A stretch of 64,000 nucleotides of DNA from the NCBI RefSeq assembly GCF_011045125.1, contig NZ_JAAKZF010000009.1:85905-149904 (forward strand), read 5' to 3'. Source of the DNA: Allomesorhizobium camelthorni (GTDB lineage Bacteria; Pseudomonadota; Alphaproteobacteria; Rhizobiales; Rhizobiaceae). The translations under genes and the position numbers were made by a program. The notes under the pieces were generated by a model. It was not told the origin of the DNA. It did no database searches and saw only the letters and a list, made by a program, of their open reading frames with translations. The stretch's first letter is position 1. The number at the start of each line of letters is the position of its first letter. Positions 37,314 to 46,328 of this stretch are shown here, piece after piece.

Positions 37314-39227
37314 TCAGGCCACGCTCATTTGGCGTTCGGCCGCAGCTTCGGCGCTGACATCGGCGACTTCGCCCACAAGAAAGAGCTCGATCGCCTCGCC
37401 CCTGCCGCGCAGCCTGTGCCGCCCCGAGGGTATGACCTCGAAGCGTTCGTCGAGGCGCGACGCGGTCTCGGCCGAGATGGCGATCATGGTCTGGGCTTCG
37501 GGCGCCAGCGTCTTGCCCAGCCCCTGCAGCCTCTGGCTGACATTCACCGTGTCACCGATGATCGTATAGTTTACGCGGTCCGAAGCGCCGATATTGCCGA
37601 CGATGACTGGGCCGGTATGGATGCCGATCCGCACCTTGAGGGCCGGCAGTCCCTCCAGCACTGCCGCCTTGTTGTCGGCTGCAAGATACTCCCTGATCTG
37701 AGCGGCGGCGCGGACGGCCGCAGCGGCATGGCCCTTCAGCCGGTCGGGAGCGCCGAAGAATGCCATCATGCCGTCGCCGAGGAATTTGTCGACTGTGCCG
37801 CCATGCGCGTCCACGGCGCGGCACAGGATGGCGAAATGACGGTTCAAGAGCTTCGACACCGCCGCCGCGTCCAACTGCTCCGACAGCGCCGTGAAATCGG
37901 CGATGTCGGTGAACATCACCGTGACGACCGTCTCACGCGGTTCGGCGATGCCGATCTCGCCAGTGCGCACCAGCTTGGCGACAAGTGAGCGCGGAATGTA
38001 GGTGGAGAAGGCGCGCAGTCCGATCAGCATGGCATTGAAGGCTGACGCCTGATCGTCCAGTTCCTTGATCCGGCTGCGCGGCAGCGGAGCCACGCCGTCT
38101 AGATCGAAATCGGCGACTCGCGTCGCCTGTCCGGCGATCGCCTGTATGGGTCGCGAAAGGCGCCTGCCGAGTAGGATGGCGACGATCACCGCGGCGGCCA
38201 TCGCGGCAAGCCCGAGCATGGCCGATCCCATGACACGCTCGATCTCGCTGCCGACCTGGCTGCCTTTGAAGTATGCGCCAATCGTCCAGGGCCGCTCGCC
38301 ATAGCCAGGAATCTTGCGGGTGATGGCAACGTAGGCATTGTCGCCCCACCAGTCATCGTCCCCGCCATCGATATTTATTTCCGAAAGCTCGACATCGCGG
38401 GTGCGTCTGGCGTCGAACTGATCCTCTACCTTGCGAGTGGAATAGGTGGCCAGCACCGGGTCACCGAACGTCGCGAGCGGCATCAGCGGCGCCATGCCGT
38501 TCTTGCGCGCATCGGGTTGGGACAGGCGTTCGTCGGCAATGACGCGGTCCTCGCCATCAAGGATGAAGGCATGCGTTCCGAACCGCATCGAGAGGTCCCG
38601 CGTGATCTCGGAGAGCTTCTGCAGCTCGACCGCCGCGATCACCCAGCCTTGCGGTGCGGCCCCGCGAGAGAGCGGCGCCGACACATTGGCGTACAGGCCG
38701 TGCTCGTTGGCCACAAAGGATCCCCACAACAGCCGGTTGGTCTGGCGGCGTTGCTCCAGGGCGGCCAGCACCTGCGGCGATTTCTCGACCTCAGGCGGCA
38801 GAAGCTCGACCTTTCCGTCTGTATCGCGGGCGACGCCCCGGCAGATCATATCCGGCGTGCAGATCAGCATGGCGGTCGCGGGCTGGGCGGCCAAGAGTGC
38901 GCCCGAAAGAGCCGCCGACATAGCGTCATCGTCGTCGATCAGGAACTCGCCCTGCGCATAGAGCTTGGAGATGCCGTTCACGGCGCTTTCAGCCTGCTCC
39001 ATCTCCGCGCGCAACAAATCCTCCATCGCATCGACGAGCAGGGTGGACTGCGCGCCGAGCAGGTCGAGTGTGTTGCGGATATTGGCGCCGACCGTCAGAG
39101 TCAGCACGCCGCCGATCGACAGGAAGACGAGCGTGCCGAAGCTGATCGCCATGATGGCCGCGACCGGCATGCGCCGCCACTTCTTGGCGGGGCGGACCAG
39201 GCGCACCGGTTCATTCGACGAATCCAT
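37314..39227 (-). CDS. Class III adenylate cyclase with periplasmic sensor and HAMP
   Basis: A 637-residue membrane protein. A first transmembrane segment (about residues 22-45, 'IMAISFGTLVFLSIGG') is followed by a large periplasmic sensor (about 45-335), a second segment ('AMLGLAAMAAAVIVAILLG'), a HAMP linker and a class III cyclase domain. Cyclase hallmarks are 'VMFTDIADFTALSE' with a metal Asp, 'KFLGDGMMAFFGAP', 'RIGIHTGPVIVGNIG' and 'IGDTVNVSQRLQ'. It would make cAMP in response to an outside signal. The ATG at 39227 lacks a strong ribosome site; a GTG at 39275 is the alternative. Confidence 0.9.
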   Translation of the reverse strand: MDSSNEPVRLVRPAKKWRRMPVAAIMAISFGTLVFLSIGGVLTLTVGANIRNTLDLLGAQSTLLVDAMEDLLRAEMEQAESAVNGISKLYAQGEFLIDDDDAMSAALSGALLAAQPATAMLICTPDMICRGVARDTDGKVELLPPEVEKSPQVLAALEQRRQTNRLLWGSFVANEHGLYANVSAPLSRGAAPQGWVIAAVELQKLSEITRDLSMRFGTHAFILDGEDRVIADERLSQPDARKNGMAPLMPLATFGDPVLATYSTRKVEDQFDARRTRDVELSEINIDGGDDDWWGDNAYVAITRKIPGYGERPWTIGAYFKGSQVGSEIERVMGSAMLGLAAMAAAVIVAILLGRRLSRPIQAIAGQATRVADFDLDGVAPLPRSRIKELDDQASAFNAMLIGLRAFSTYIPRSLVAKLVRTGEIGIAEPRETVVTVMFTDIADFTALSEQLDAAAVSKLLNRHFAILCRAVDAHGGTVDKFLGDGMMAFFGAPDRLKGHAAAAVRAAAQIREYLAADNKAAVLEGLPALKVRIGIHTGPVIVGNIGASDRVNYTIIGDTVNVSQRLQGLGKTLAPEAQTMIAISAETASRLDERFEVIPSGRHRLRGRGEAIELFLVGEVADVSAEAAAERQMSVA

Positions 39228-39285
39228 GGCATCAAATGTCGTGACGGGCCGACGAATTGCAAGCCTGGAGTGCACGCAACAACGT

Positions 39286-40128
39286 TCAGGCTGGCTCGGC
39301 AGCCTGTTCGGCGCGGGCGGTCTTGCGGCGCGAGATGAAGAAAGCGGCGACGAAGGTCAAGCTCATCAGGAGCACGATTGTCGGCGCGGGCGCCGAATCG
39401 AGGAAGAAGCTCAGATAGACGCCGAAGAACGACGCCAGGGCCGCGATGGCGACCGCGAACATGAGCATGCGGTCGAAGCGGTCGGTGAGCAGGAAGGCGA
39501 TGGCGCCGGGCGCGATCAGCATTGCGATGGCGATGATGATGCCGACCGCCTTCAGCGCCCCTACAATGGTCAGCGACAGGATCGACAGCAGCCCGTAGTG
39601 GAGGAGCCGGACCGGCAGGCCGATGGCGCGCGCGTGCTGCGGGTCGAAGGCGTGAACGAGGAGATCGCGCCGGAAGATCATGATCGCGCCGCCCGCAATA
39701 GCGGCGATGACGCCGCTTTCGGCCACGTCGGCCCAGGTGACGCCGAGCATGTCGCCGAACAGTATATGGTCGAGGTGAACGTCGGTCTCGATCTTGGTGT
39801 AGAGCACGATGCCGAGCCCGAACATGCCGGAAAAGACGACGCCCATGACGGTATCTTCCTTGACCCGGCTGTTTTCCTTGAGGAAGCCGGTGGCCAGCGC
39901 GCAGACCATGCCCGCGCCGAATGCGCCGACGGCGAGCGGCAGGCCGGCAATATAAGCGAGCACGATGCCGGGCAGCACGGCATGGCTGATGGCGTCGCCC
40001 ATCAGCGACCAGCCCTTCAGCACCAGAAAGGACGACAAGAGCGCCATCGGCACGGCGACCAGCACGGCGATGACGAAGGCCTGCTGCATGAAGGGAAACT
40101 GGAAGGGCAGGAGGATGGTGTCTAACAT
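39286..40128 (-). CDS. sitD: Manganese/iron ABC transporter permease
   Basis: A 280-residue metal-type permease (ABC-3 family) with about eight membrane spans. Hallmarks are 'FVLKGWSLMGDAISHAVLPG' near the N-terminus and 'VTWADVAESG'. It follows sitC on the same strand but after a 424-base gap with repeats. SitD works with SitC as the membrane channel for Mn(II), possibly Fe(II). The ATG has GAGGTG upstream. Confidence 0.92.
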   Translation of the reverse strand: MLDTILLPFQFPFMQQAFVIAVLVAVPMALLSSFLVLKGWSLMGDAISHAVLPGIVLAYIAGLPLAVGAFGAGMVCALATGFLKENSRVKEDTVMGVVFSGMFGLGIVLYTKIETDVHLDHILFGDMLGVTWADVAESGVIAAIAGGAIMIFRRDLLVHAFDPQHARAIGLPVRLLHYGLLSILSLTIVGALKAVGIIIAIAMLIAPGAIAFLLTDRFDRMLMFAVAIAALASFFGVYLSFFLDSAPAPTIVLLMSLTFVAAFFISRRKTARAEQAAEPA

Positions 40129-40171
40129 GGCCGCACCTCGTGGACCGGCGCAGCACGCCTTCTATTTCGTG

Positions 40172-40524
40172 CTTTGTCGAAGGGCCGGACATCTTCCAAA
40201 CAAGGCAGGGCGATACTATATAATTGGACGCATCCCTTCCCCTTGCGGGGAGGGATAGAGAGTAGAGGTAGAAACTGCGTCAGGTGTCTTCGAACTACTC
40301 TGTGTTTAGCGTGAAATCGGACAGGGACGCTGCTTAGATGCCCCCACCCTCTATCCCTCCCCCCAAGGGGGAGGGATGCGTCAGCGCCCCACTTCATCCA
40401 TATGCGGCTGCCCCGATTGGCGGCTTTTGCGCCTACGCTCGCTGTGCGACGGGGGCGATTGGCGAAGGCGGCCCTGACGGCTGATCCCTCCCCTTGCGGG
40501 GGAGATGTCCGGCCCTTCGACAAG
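40172..40524. repeat. Nested inverted repeats inside sit operon (family D)
   Basis: The sitC-sitD gap holds two pairs. Outer: 40172-40196 and about 40500-40524 (core GTCGAAGGGCCGGACATC). Inner: about 40228-40271 and 40340-40386 (core CATCCCTTCCCCTTGCGGGG), related to the smo operon pair at 11375-11530. No gene is seen in the 424 bases. Confidence 0.75.
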
Positions 40525-40552
40525 ACTCCGGACTGCGGAATGCCACCCGGCA

Positions 40553-41413
40553 TCATATCCCCGCCTCCAGCGCTTCGCGGGCGCGCCGCTTGGCCGCCAG
40601 CATGCCGTGCTTGGGCGCCAGCGCGAAGGCAGCCAGGAAGATCGCCGTCTGCAGAACCACGATGATGCCGCCGGTCGCGCCGTCGAGGAAATAGCTGGCG
40701 TAGGCGCCGACGAGGCTCGTTATCGCCCCGATCGCGACGCTGATCATGATCAGCCGCGGAAAGCGGTCGGTGAGCAGGTAGGCGGTCGCGCCGGGCGTCA
40801 CCACCATGGCGATGACCAGGAACGCGCCAACCGTCTGTAGCGCCGCCACCGTGCAGGCCGAAAGCAGCGTGAAGAACACCGCCTTCAGCCAGTCAGGATT
40901 GAGACCGACCGATCGCGCATGGTTCTCGTCGAAGAATACGACCATCAGGTCCTTCCATTTGACGAGGAGTATCGCGAGCGACACCCCGGCGATGATGACC
41001 AGTTGCAGCGTGTCTCCGGGCGTCACCGCCAGGATGTTGCCGAGCACGATGGTCTGGATGTTCACCGAAGCCGGCGACAGCGAGATCATGAAAAGGCCGA
41101 GGCCGAAGAAGGAGGTGAAGATCAGCCCGATGATCGCGTCTTCCTTGAGCTTGGTGCGCTGGTTCAGAAACAGCATCGCCGCCGCCGCCAGCCCGCCCGA
41201 AATGAACGCGCCGAAGGCGAAGGGCAGCCCGATCATATAGGCGCCGGCCACGCCCGGCACGATGGCGTGGGAGAGCGCGTCGCCGATCAGCGACCACCCC
41301 TTCAGCATCAGATAGGCTGACAGGAAAGCGCAGACGCCGCCGACCAGCGCCGACACCCACATGGCGTTGACCATGTAGCCGTAGGCGAACGGCTCGGCGA
41401 GCGCGGCGATCAT
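40553..41413 (-). CDS. sitC: Manganese/iron ABC transporter permease
   Basis: A 286-residue ABC-3 family permease with '[20 protein letters not shown]' and about eight membrane spans. It pairs with SitD. The ATG overlaps the sitB stop (ATGA), so translation is coupled. Its C-terminus is basic. Confidence 0.92.
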   Translation of the reverse strand: MIAALAEPFAYGYMVNAMWVSALVGGVCAFLSAYLMLKGWSLIGDALSHAIVPGVAGAYMIGLPFAFGAFISGGLAAAAMLFLNQRTKLKEDAIIGLIFTSFFGLGLFMISLSPASVNIQTIVLGNILAVTPGDTLQLVIIAGVSLAILLVKWKDLMVVFFDENHARSVGLNPDWLKAVFFTLLSACTVAALQTVGAFLVIAMVVTPGATAYLLTDRFPRLIMISVAIGAITSLVGAYASYFLDGATGGIIVVLQTAIFLAAFALAPKHGMLAAKRRAREALEAGI

Positions 41414-42327
41414 TTCTTCTCGTCCAGTTCGTCCGGGCCGGCCGAGTCGTGCGAATCCTCGCCATTGCCGTAGATGACGAAGGGCCGTTCGTCGTCGGTG
41501 AGCACAGTCACCCGGCGCGGATCGGCATCGTCGTGCAGGTCGGCGCCGCCGAGGATGAACTGACGCAGCACGCCGCCGAAAGCTTTTTCCAGATTGGCGT
41601 GCGTGAAGACTTCATTCGTTGGCCCTTCGGCCAGCACCGTGCGGTTGATGAGCACGGCGCGGTCGCAGAAGCGCGGCACCGAACCCAGATTGTGCGTCGA
41701 GACCAGCATGATGCGGCCTTCGTCGCGCAACGCTTGCAGGAGAGCGATGATTGCCTCCTCCGTGCGAACATCGACGCCGGTGAACGGTTCGTCGAGCAGG
41801 ATGATTTTTCCCTCCTGGGCCAGCGCGCGGGCGAGAAAGACGCGCTTCTTCTGGCCGCCGGAAAGCTCGCCGATCTGCCGGTTGCGGTAGTCGGCCATGC
41901 CGACCCGCGCCAGCGCCTCGTCCACCGCCTTCCGGTCGGCGGGCCGCGCCATACGCAGGAAATTCATGTGGCCGTAGCGGCCCATCATCACTACGTCCTC
42001 GACCAGAACCGGAAAGTTCCAGTCGACATCCTCGCTCTGCGGCACATAGGCGACGGCGTTCCTTTTCAGCGCATCGGCTGCTGGCCCACCGAATATCCGC
42101 ACCCGCCCGGCGGCGAGCGGCACGAAGCCCATGATCGCCTTGAACAGGGTCGACTTGCCGCTGCCATTGACCCCGACCAGCGCCGTGATGCTGCCTTTCG
42201 GGATCGAGAAGGAGGTGTTGCGCAACGCCGTCTGGCCGTTGCGGTAGGTGACCGCTATGCCCTCGACCGAAAGCCCGTCGCCGGGCTGCGGCGCTTTGCG
42301 GAGCCTGGTCGAGAGCGGCGCGTTCAC
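41410..42327 (-). CDS. sitB: Manganese/iron ABC transporter, ATP-binding subunit
   Basis: A 305-residue ATPase of the metal-uptake type. Walker A is 'GVNGSGKST', the signature 'LSGGQKKR' and Walker B '[12 protein letters not shown]', with the switch His in 'VSTHNLG'. It starts with a GTG that overlaps the sitA stop by four bases (GTGA). A long acidic C-terminus with several His, Asp and Glu follows the core domain. Confidence 0.93.
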   Translation of the reverse strand: MNAPLSTRLRKAPQPGDGLSVEGIAVTYRNGQTALRNTSFSIPKGSITALVGVNGSGKSTLFKAIMGFVPLAAGRVRIFGGPAADALKRNAVAYVPQSEDVDWNFPVLVEDVVMMGRYGHMNFLRMARPADRKAVDEALARVGMADYRNRQIGELSGGQKKRVFLARALAQEGKIILLDEPFTGVDVRTEEAIIALLQALRDEGRIMLVSTHNLGSVPRFCDRAVLINRTVLAEGPTNEVFTHANLEKAFGGVLRQFILGGADLHDDADPRRVTVLTDDERPFVIYGNGEDSHDSAGPDELDEKK

Positions 42328-43238
42328 TCGGCAAGACCTTTCGCGATGGTCTCGGTGGTGACGCGGAGCAGGTCGAGATAGGTCGGCACCGGCCCGTCCG
42401 CGGCGCTCAGCGAATCGACATAGAGCACGCCGCCATATTTGGCGCCGGTCTCGCGTGCCACCTGCTCGGCCGGATCGGCGGATACGGTGCTTTCCGAAAA
42501 TACCGCCGGGATGTTGTTGGCGCGCACCGCGTCGATGACCTTCCGGACCTGCTGCGGCGTGCCCTGCTGGTCGGCATTAATCGGCCAGAGGTAGAGTTCC
42601 TTCAGGCCGAAATCGCGCGCCAGATAGGAGAACGCGCCCTCGCTGGACACCAGCCAGCGCCGTTCCTCGGGAATGGCGGCGAGCCGCGCCCGGATCGGCT
42701 CGACCGTCGCCTTGATCTTCTCCGAATAGGCGGCGGCGTTCTTCGCGTAGGTTTCGGCGTTCTCCGGATCATGCTCCGCGAAGGCCTTGCGGATGTTCTC
42801 GACATAGATCAGCGCCGCTTCGGGCGACATCCAGGCATGGGGATTGGGCTTGCCCGTATATGGCCCTTCGGCGATGCCCATCGGCTCGACGCCCTCCGAC
42901 ACGACGGCGCTCGGCACATCGCTCAGATTGGAGAAGAACTTTTCGAACCAGAGTTCGAGGTTGAGGCCGTTCCAAAGGACCAGGTCGGCCTTCTGCGCCT
43001 TGATCAGGTCGCCGGGCGTCGGCTGGTAATTGTGGATCTCGGCGTCGGGTTTGGTGATTGATTCGACTACCGCCGCGTCTCCGGCGACGTTGCGGGCGAT
43101 ATCAGCGATCACGGTGAAAGTGGTCACCGCAACCATCTTTTCGTCCGCCCCCCGGCTTCCGGCGTCGTCGCCTTCGGCAGAACATGCGGCGAGAACAAGG
43201 GCGAGGAGCAGGGCCGAAGCACGAGCGAGCAATCTCAT
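42324..43238 (-). CDS. sitA: Manganese/iron ABC transporter, metal-binding lipoprotein
   Basis: A 304-residue cluster A-I metal-binding protein. A lipoprotein signal ends in 'LVLAAC'. The four metal ligands of the family are visible: His in '[11 protein letters not shown]', His in 'NPHAWMSPE', Glu in '[11 protein letters not shown]' and Asp in 'ESTVSADP'. The phrase '[16 protein letters not shown]' is typical of SitA/MntC-type Mn proteins rather than ZnuA. The ATG at 43238 has AGGA upstream. It opens the sitABCD operon behind a Mur-like box. Confidence 0.92.
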   Translation of the reverse strand: MRLLARASALLLALVLAACSAEGDDAGSRGADEKMVAVTTFTVIADIARNVAGDAAVVESITKPDAEIHNYQPTPGDLIKAQKADLVLWNGLNLELWFEKFFSNLSDVPSAVVSEGVEPMGIAEGPYTGKPNPHAWMSPEAALIYVENIRKAFAEHDPENAETYAKNAAAYSEKIKATVEPIRARLAAIPEERRWLVSSEGAFSYLARDFGLKELYLWPINADQQGTPQQVRKVIDAVRANNIPAVFSESTVSADPAEQVARETGAKYGGVLYVDSLSAADGPVPTYLDLLRVTTETIAKGLAE

Positions 43239-43285
43239 AAGACATCCTGATTTTTGCGCGCCGCGAAATGCGGCAGCCCACGCAT

Positions 43286-43335
43286 AGGTAGGGCAGGCCG
43301 TTGCGCCTGTCAATGCAATTGCAAATCGTTTGCAA
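43286..43335 (-). promoter_or_regulatory. sitA promoter with Mur-like box
   Basis: TTGCAAA-TCG-TTTGCAA (43319-43335) is a perfect inverted repeat with 7-bp arms and resembles Mur/Fur-family boxes of rhizobia and Brucella. Next to it on the minus strand are ATTGAC (43314-43309), 17 bases and CTACCT (43291-43286), a plausible promoter about 50 bases before sitA. Mur with Mn(II) would repress here. The pairing of protein and site is inferred from family knowledge. Confidence 0.72.
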
Positions 43336-43407
43336 CAAGGACTGCGAGATTGGCTTGCGAGAAGCGCGCACCTGCAGAGCGTGTAAGCCTGAAACACAAG
43401 GACGACC

Positions 43408-45219
43408 CTAAGCGGCCGCGGGTGGTTCCGTCGGTTTCGTATCGTCCGGCGTCGCCGGCTCGTCGCCTGCCAGGGGCGGCTCCACATCGCCCTGCAAAAC
43501 CTGCTCGACGATGCCGCGGGCGATCTCGCGTTCGCCCATGATGACGGTGTCGGCGCCGAGCCCGGTCAGGTGCTCGACCTCGGCGTCGGAATGGGCGCGG
43601 GCGATGATGGCGATGGCCGGATTGGCCGCCCGCGCGCGCAGGATGATCTGGCCGGCCTCGAAGGCGTTGGGGATGGCGAGGATCAGCCGCTTCGCGCCGG
43701 CTGCATTGGCCGAGGCGAAGACCTCGCCCTTGGCGGCGTTGCCGGCCACCGTCTCAATGCCGTCGGCTTGCAGCCGGGCAAGCGTCTTGTCGGCGTCCTC
43801 GATGACGAGAAACGGCAAACCGGCTTGCTTGAGCGATTGACCGACAAGACTGCCGACCCGGCCGTAGCCAACAAGAATCGTGTGCCCGGTGAGCTTTGTC
43901 GGCGGAGGGCCATCTTCAGCCTCGCCTACGGCCGGCGCCAACGTGGCTACCTCGCCGGGTTCGGTCGCCGGCGCGACCGCTGTCTTGCCAGCCCGCTTTT
44001 CCAGCCAGGGTTTCAGACGCTCTGCGCCCGCAAAAACCAACGGGTTGAGCATGATGGACAGGATCGCGCCGGCGAGGATCAGGTCGCGCCCCTGCTCGGG
44101 AAGCAGGTTCAGCCCGACGCCGAGCTCGGCGAGAATGAAGGAGAATTCGCCGATCTGCGCCAGGCTGGCCGAGATGATGAGCGCCGTGGCGATCGGATAG
44201 CCGAAGGCCAGGACGATCAGGAAGGCGGCCACCGACTTGCCGATGACGATGATGAACAGCGTCGCCAGGACCGGCCAGGTGTTGTCGATCAGGCTTCCGG
44301 GATCGAACAGCATGCCTACGGACACGAAGAACAGCACCGAAAACGCATCGCGCAGCGGCAGCGATTCTTCCGCCGCCTGATGCGACAATTCGGATTCGCT
44401 CATGATCATGCCGGCGAAGAACGCGCCGAGCGCCAGCGACACGCCGAACAGTTTTGCCGCGCCGAAGGCGACACCGAGCGCAATGGCGAGAACCGCAAGC
44501 CGGAACAATTCGCGCGAGCCGGTGTGCGCGGCATAGTGCAGTATCCACGGGATCACTCGGCGGCCCACGACAATCATGAGGATGATGAAGGCCGCGACCT
44601 TGGCCAGCGTGACGCCGACGGCGCCCCACAGGCCGAGGTCGAATTGCAGCGACAAGAGACTGCCGCCGCCGTCCGCTGCCTGCCCTGTGCCGCCGAGAAT
44701 GCCGGCCAGCGCCGGCAGCAAGACCAGCGCCAGAACCATAGCCAAATCCTCGACGATGACCCAGCCGACGGCAATGCGGCCGCGTTCGGTCTCGATCATG
44801 CGCTGTTCTTGCAGCGCGCGCAAAAGCACGACCGTGCTCGCCACCGAAAGCGCCAGGCCGAAGACGATGCCGGCGCCGACGGACCAGCCAAGCATCCAGG
44901 CCAGGGCGACGCCCAGAGCCGTCGCAAATCCCATCCGCACCACGGCTCCGGTAACGGCGATGGCGCGCACCGACAAAAGGTCCTTGAGCGAAAAATGCAG
45001 GCCGACGCCGAACATGAGCAGGATGACGCCGATCTCGGCGAGCTCCTGCACAAGGCTCTGGTCGGCGACGAAGCCGGGTGTGTTCGGCCCGACCAGAACG
45101 CCCGCGATCAGATAGCCGACCAGCGGCGGCACGCGGAAACGGCTGGCCAGCGCCCCGAAAATGAATGCCAGCCCCAGACCGGCGACGATTGTTGCGATCA
45201 GGGGCGTTTCATGCGGCAT
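43408..45219 (-). CDS. ybaL: CPA2 cation/proton antiporter with RCK domain (YbaL/KefB-like)
   Basis: A 603-residue inner-membrane antiporter. About 12 membrane segments cover residues 1-385 (starting 'TIVAGLGLAFIFGALASRF'), followed by an RCK/TrkA-N nucleotide-binding domain from about residue 420 ('TILVGYGRVGSLVGQSL'). Such proteins move K+ or Na+ against H+ and are gated by nucleotides or glutathione adducts; YbaL is the closest type. It has no obvious partner gene. Confidence 0.9.
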   Translation of the reverse strand: MPHETPLIATIVAGLGLAFIFGALASRFRVPPLVGYLIAGVLVGPNTPGFVADQSLVQELAEIGVILLMFGVGLHFSLKDLLSVRAIAVTGAVVRMGFATALGVALAWMLGWSVGAGIVFGLALSVASTVVLLRALQEQRMIETERGRIAVGWVIVEDLAMVLALVLLPALAGILGGTGQAADGGGSLLSLQFDLGLWGAVGVTLAKVAAFIILMIVVGRRVIPWILHYAAHTGSRELFRLAVLAIALGVAFGAAKLFGVSLALGAFFAGMIMSESELSHQAAEESLPLRDAFSVLFFVSVGMLFDPGSLIDNTWPVLATLFIIVIGKSVAAFLIVLAFGYPIATALIISASLAQIGEFSFILAELGVGLNLLPEQGRDLILAGAILSIMLNPLVFAGAERLKPWLEKRAGKTAVAPATEPGEVATLAPAVGEAEDGPPPTKLTGHTILVGYGRVGSLVGQSLKQAGLPFLVIEDADKTLARLQADGIETVAGNAAKGEVFASANAAGAKRLILAIPNAFEAGQIILRARAANPAIAIIARAHSDAEVEHLTGLGADTVIMGEREIARGIVEQVLQGDVEPPLAGDEPATPDDTKPTEPPAAA

Positions 45220-45426
45220 TGTCGTGGATGCGCCTTACTCAAACATGGAGGACCGCCGCGAAAGCCGCAGCGATTCCAATATGGCGGAGAGGTTCGCACC
45301 GGCGCAATCCCGGCTGGCCGCAGAGGAGGCAGCCGGGGCATTTATTGGATAGTTTCGCCGTCCTGCCGGACGGCAGGACGGGAGGCGCACGGCCCTCGGC
45401 GAAGTTGCCGCGGCGCAAAGGCGCTC

Positions 45427-45876
45427 TCACGCTTCCTGCAGGATCCGCTCTATTTCCGGAACCGGATGGTTGGTCAGCGTTTTCGGCACTTCCGCCAGGA
45501 TGCGGTCGATCACTTCCTTGTGCAGCTTCCTGCGCATTTCGCCCAGCACCAAGGGCGGAGCGATCAGCACAATCTCTTTGAAATCTCCGCGATGCGCCAT
45601 CGTATAGAGCCGTTCGGCGATCTCGTCGGCGAAGCGCTCCTTGCCGAGCCGGTGCCAGTCCGTATCGGCCACGGCGCTTTTGTGAGCGCCCGACCCGTCG
45701 CTGAAACGCCCGGGGCGGTCGGTGCCCTGCTCGCGCGTCGCCGGATTGTCGTCGTGCACTTCGCGTACGACATTCAGGTCGGGGGTTCGGGCGTCGCCAT
45801 CATTCTTCAGGAACAGCGCTTTCTCACCATCGGCCACGAGTATCCAGAGGCCGTGCTTCAGCCTGACATCGCTCAT
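45427..45876 (-). CDS. Host attachment family protein (PF10116-type)
   Basis: A 149-residue cytosolic protein of the 'protein required for attachment to host cells' family (AtsE-like). Visible features are 'GLWILVADGEKALFLKNDGD', 'FADEIAERLYTMAHRGDFKE' and 'IVLIAPPLVLGEMRRKLHKE'. The fold resembles release-factor eRF1 domain 1/RNase-like proteins, so the historic attachment role may be indirect. The ATG at 45876 has AGGAAG upstream. A small charged protein gene ends 17 bases before it. Confidence 0.87.
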   Translation of the reverse strand: MSDVRLKHGLWILVADGEKALFLKNDGDARTPDLNVVREVHDDNPATREQGTDRPGRFSDGSGAHKSAVADTDWHRLGKERFADEIAERLYTMAHRGDFKEIVLIAPPLVLGEMRRKLHKEVIDRILAEVPKTLTNHPVPEIERILQEA

Positions 45877-45893
45877 CGGACGCTTCCTCATTG

Positions 45894-46106
45894 TTAACGG
45901 CGTGAATTGCGGCGGGCTTTGCTTTTCTCCTGCTTCTGCACGCGGGTCGCGCCGGCGGGGCGCTCGAAGCCGCGTTTCATATCGTCCTGACTGCCCACGT
46001 CACGGGCCACTCCGCCGCCGCTGGCGCCCCCTTCCATGCTGCCCTCCGTGCCGAGATGTTCGGCGCTTTCGAGCTGTTTATCGCGTTCGCCCTTCTTGCG
46101 TTCCAT
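45894..46106 (-). CDS. Small charged protein of unknown function
   Basis: A 70-residue, highly charged and Gly-rich protein with no membrane segment or recognised domain. The N-terminus is Lys/Glu-rich ('MERKKGERDKQLESAEHLG') and the end is very basic ('KSKARRNSRR'). The ATG has GAGGAG about 8 bases upstream. It lies 17 bases before the attachment-family gene and probably shares its message. It may be disordered or bind nucleic acid (inference). Confidence 0.6.
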   Translation of the reverse strand: MERKKGERDKQLESAEHLGTEGSMEGGASGGGVARDVGSQDDMKRGFERPAGATRVQKQEKSKARRNSRR

Positions 46107-46328
46107 GCCGTCATCTCCTCATAGTGGCTGTCGTCGCTAAACGCCGGCTCGGCATTGATGTTCCGCTTTTCGAACTGGACCAGGGTCGCCGGCCAAGAAT
46201 TATTTTCTGCCGATTGCCTGCAATCCGGAAAATGCATCGCCTAGTATGTGGCGCGGCGCGAGGCCATGCCTTCTTAAGAGGGCCACTTTCGCCGACAATT
46301 CCAATCCAAATCCAGGAGCCTGCCTGAA

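Noticed and set aside
43570..45897. Long plus-strand frames opposite ybaL (775 codons) and opposite the hybrid kinase (60432-62663)
   Set aside because: Both mirror well-supported minus-strand genes and have shadow composition with no recognisable domain.
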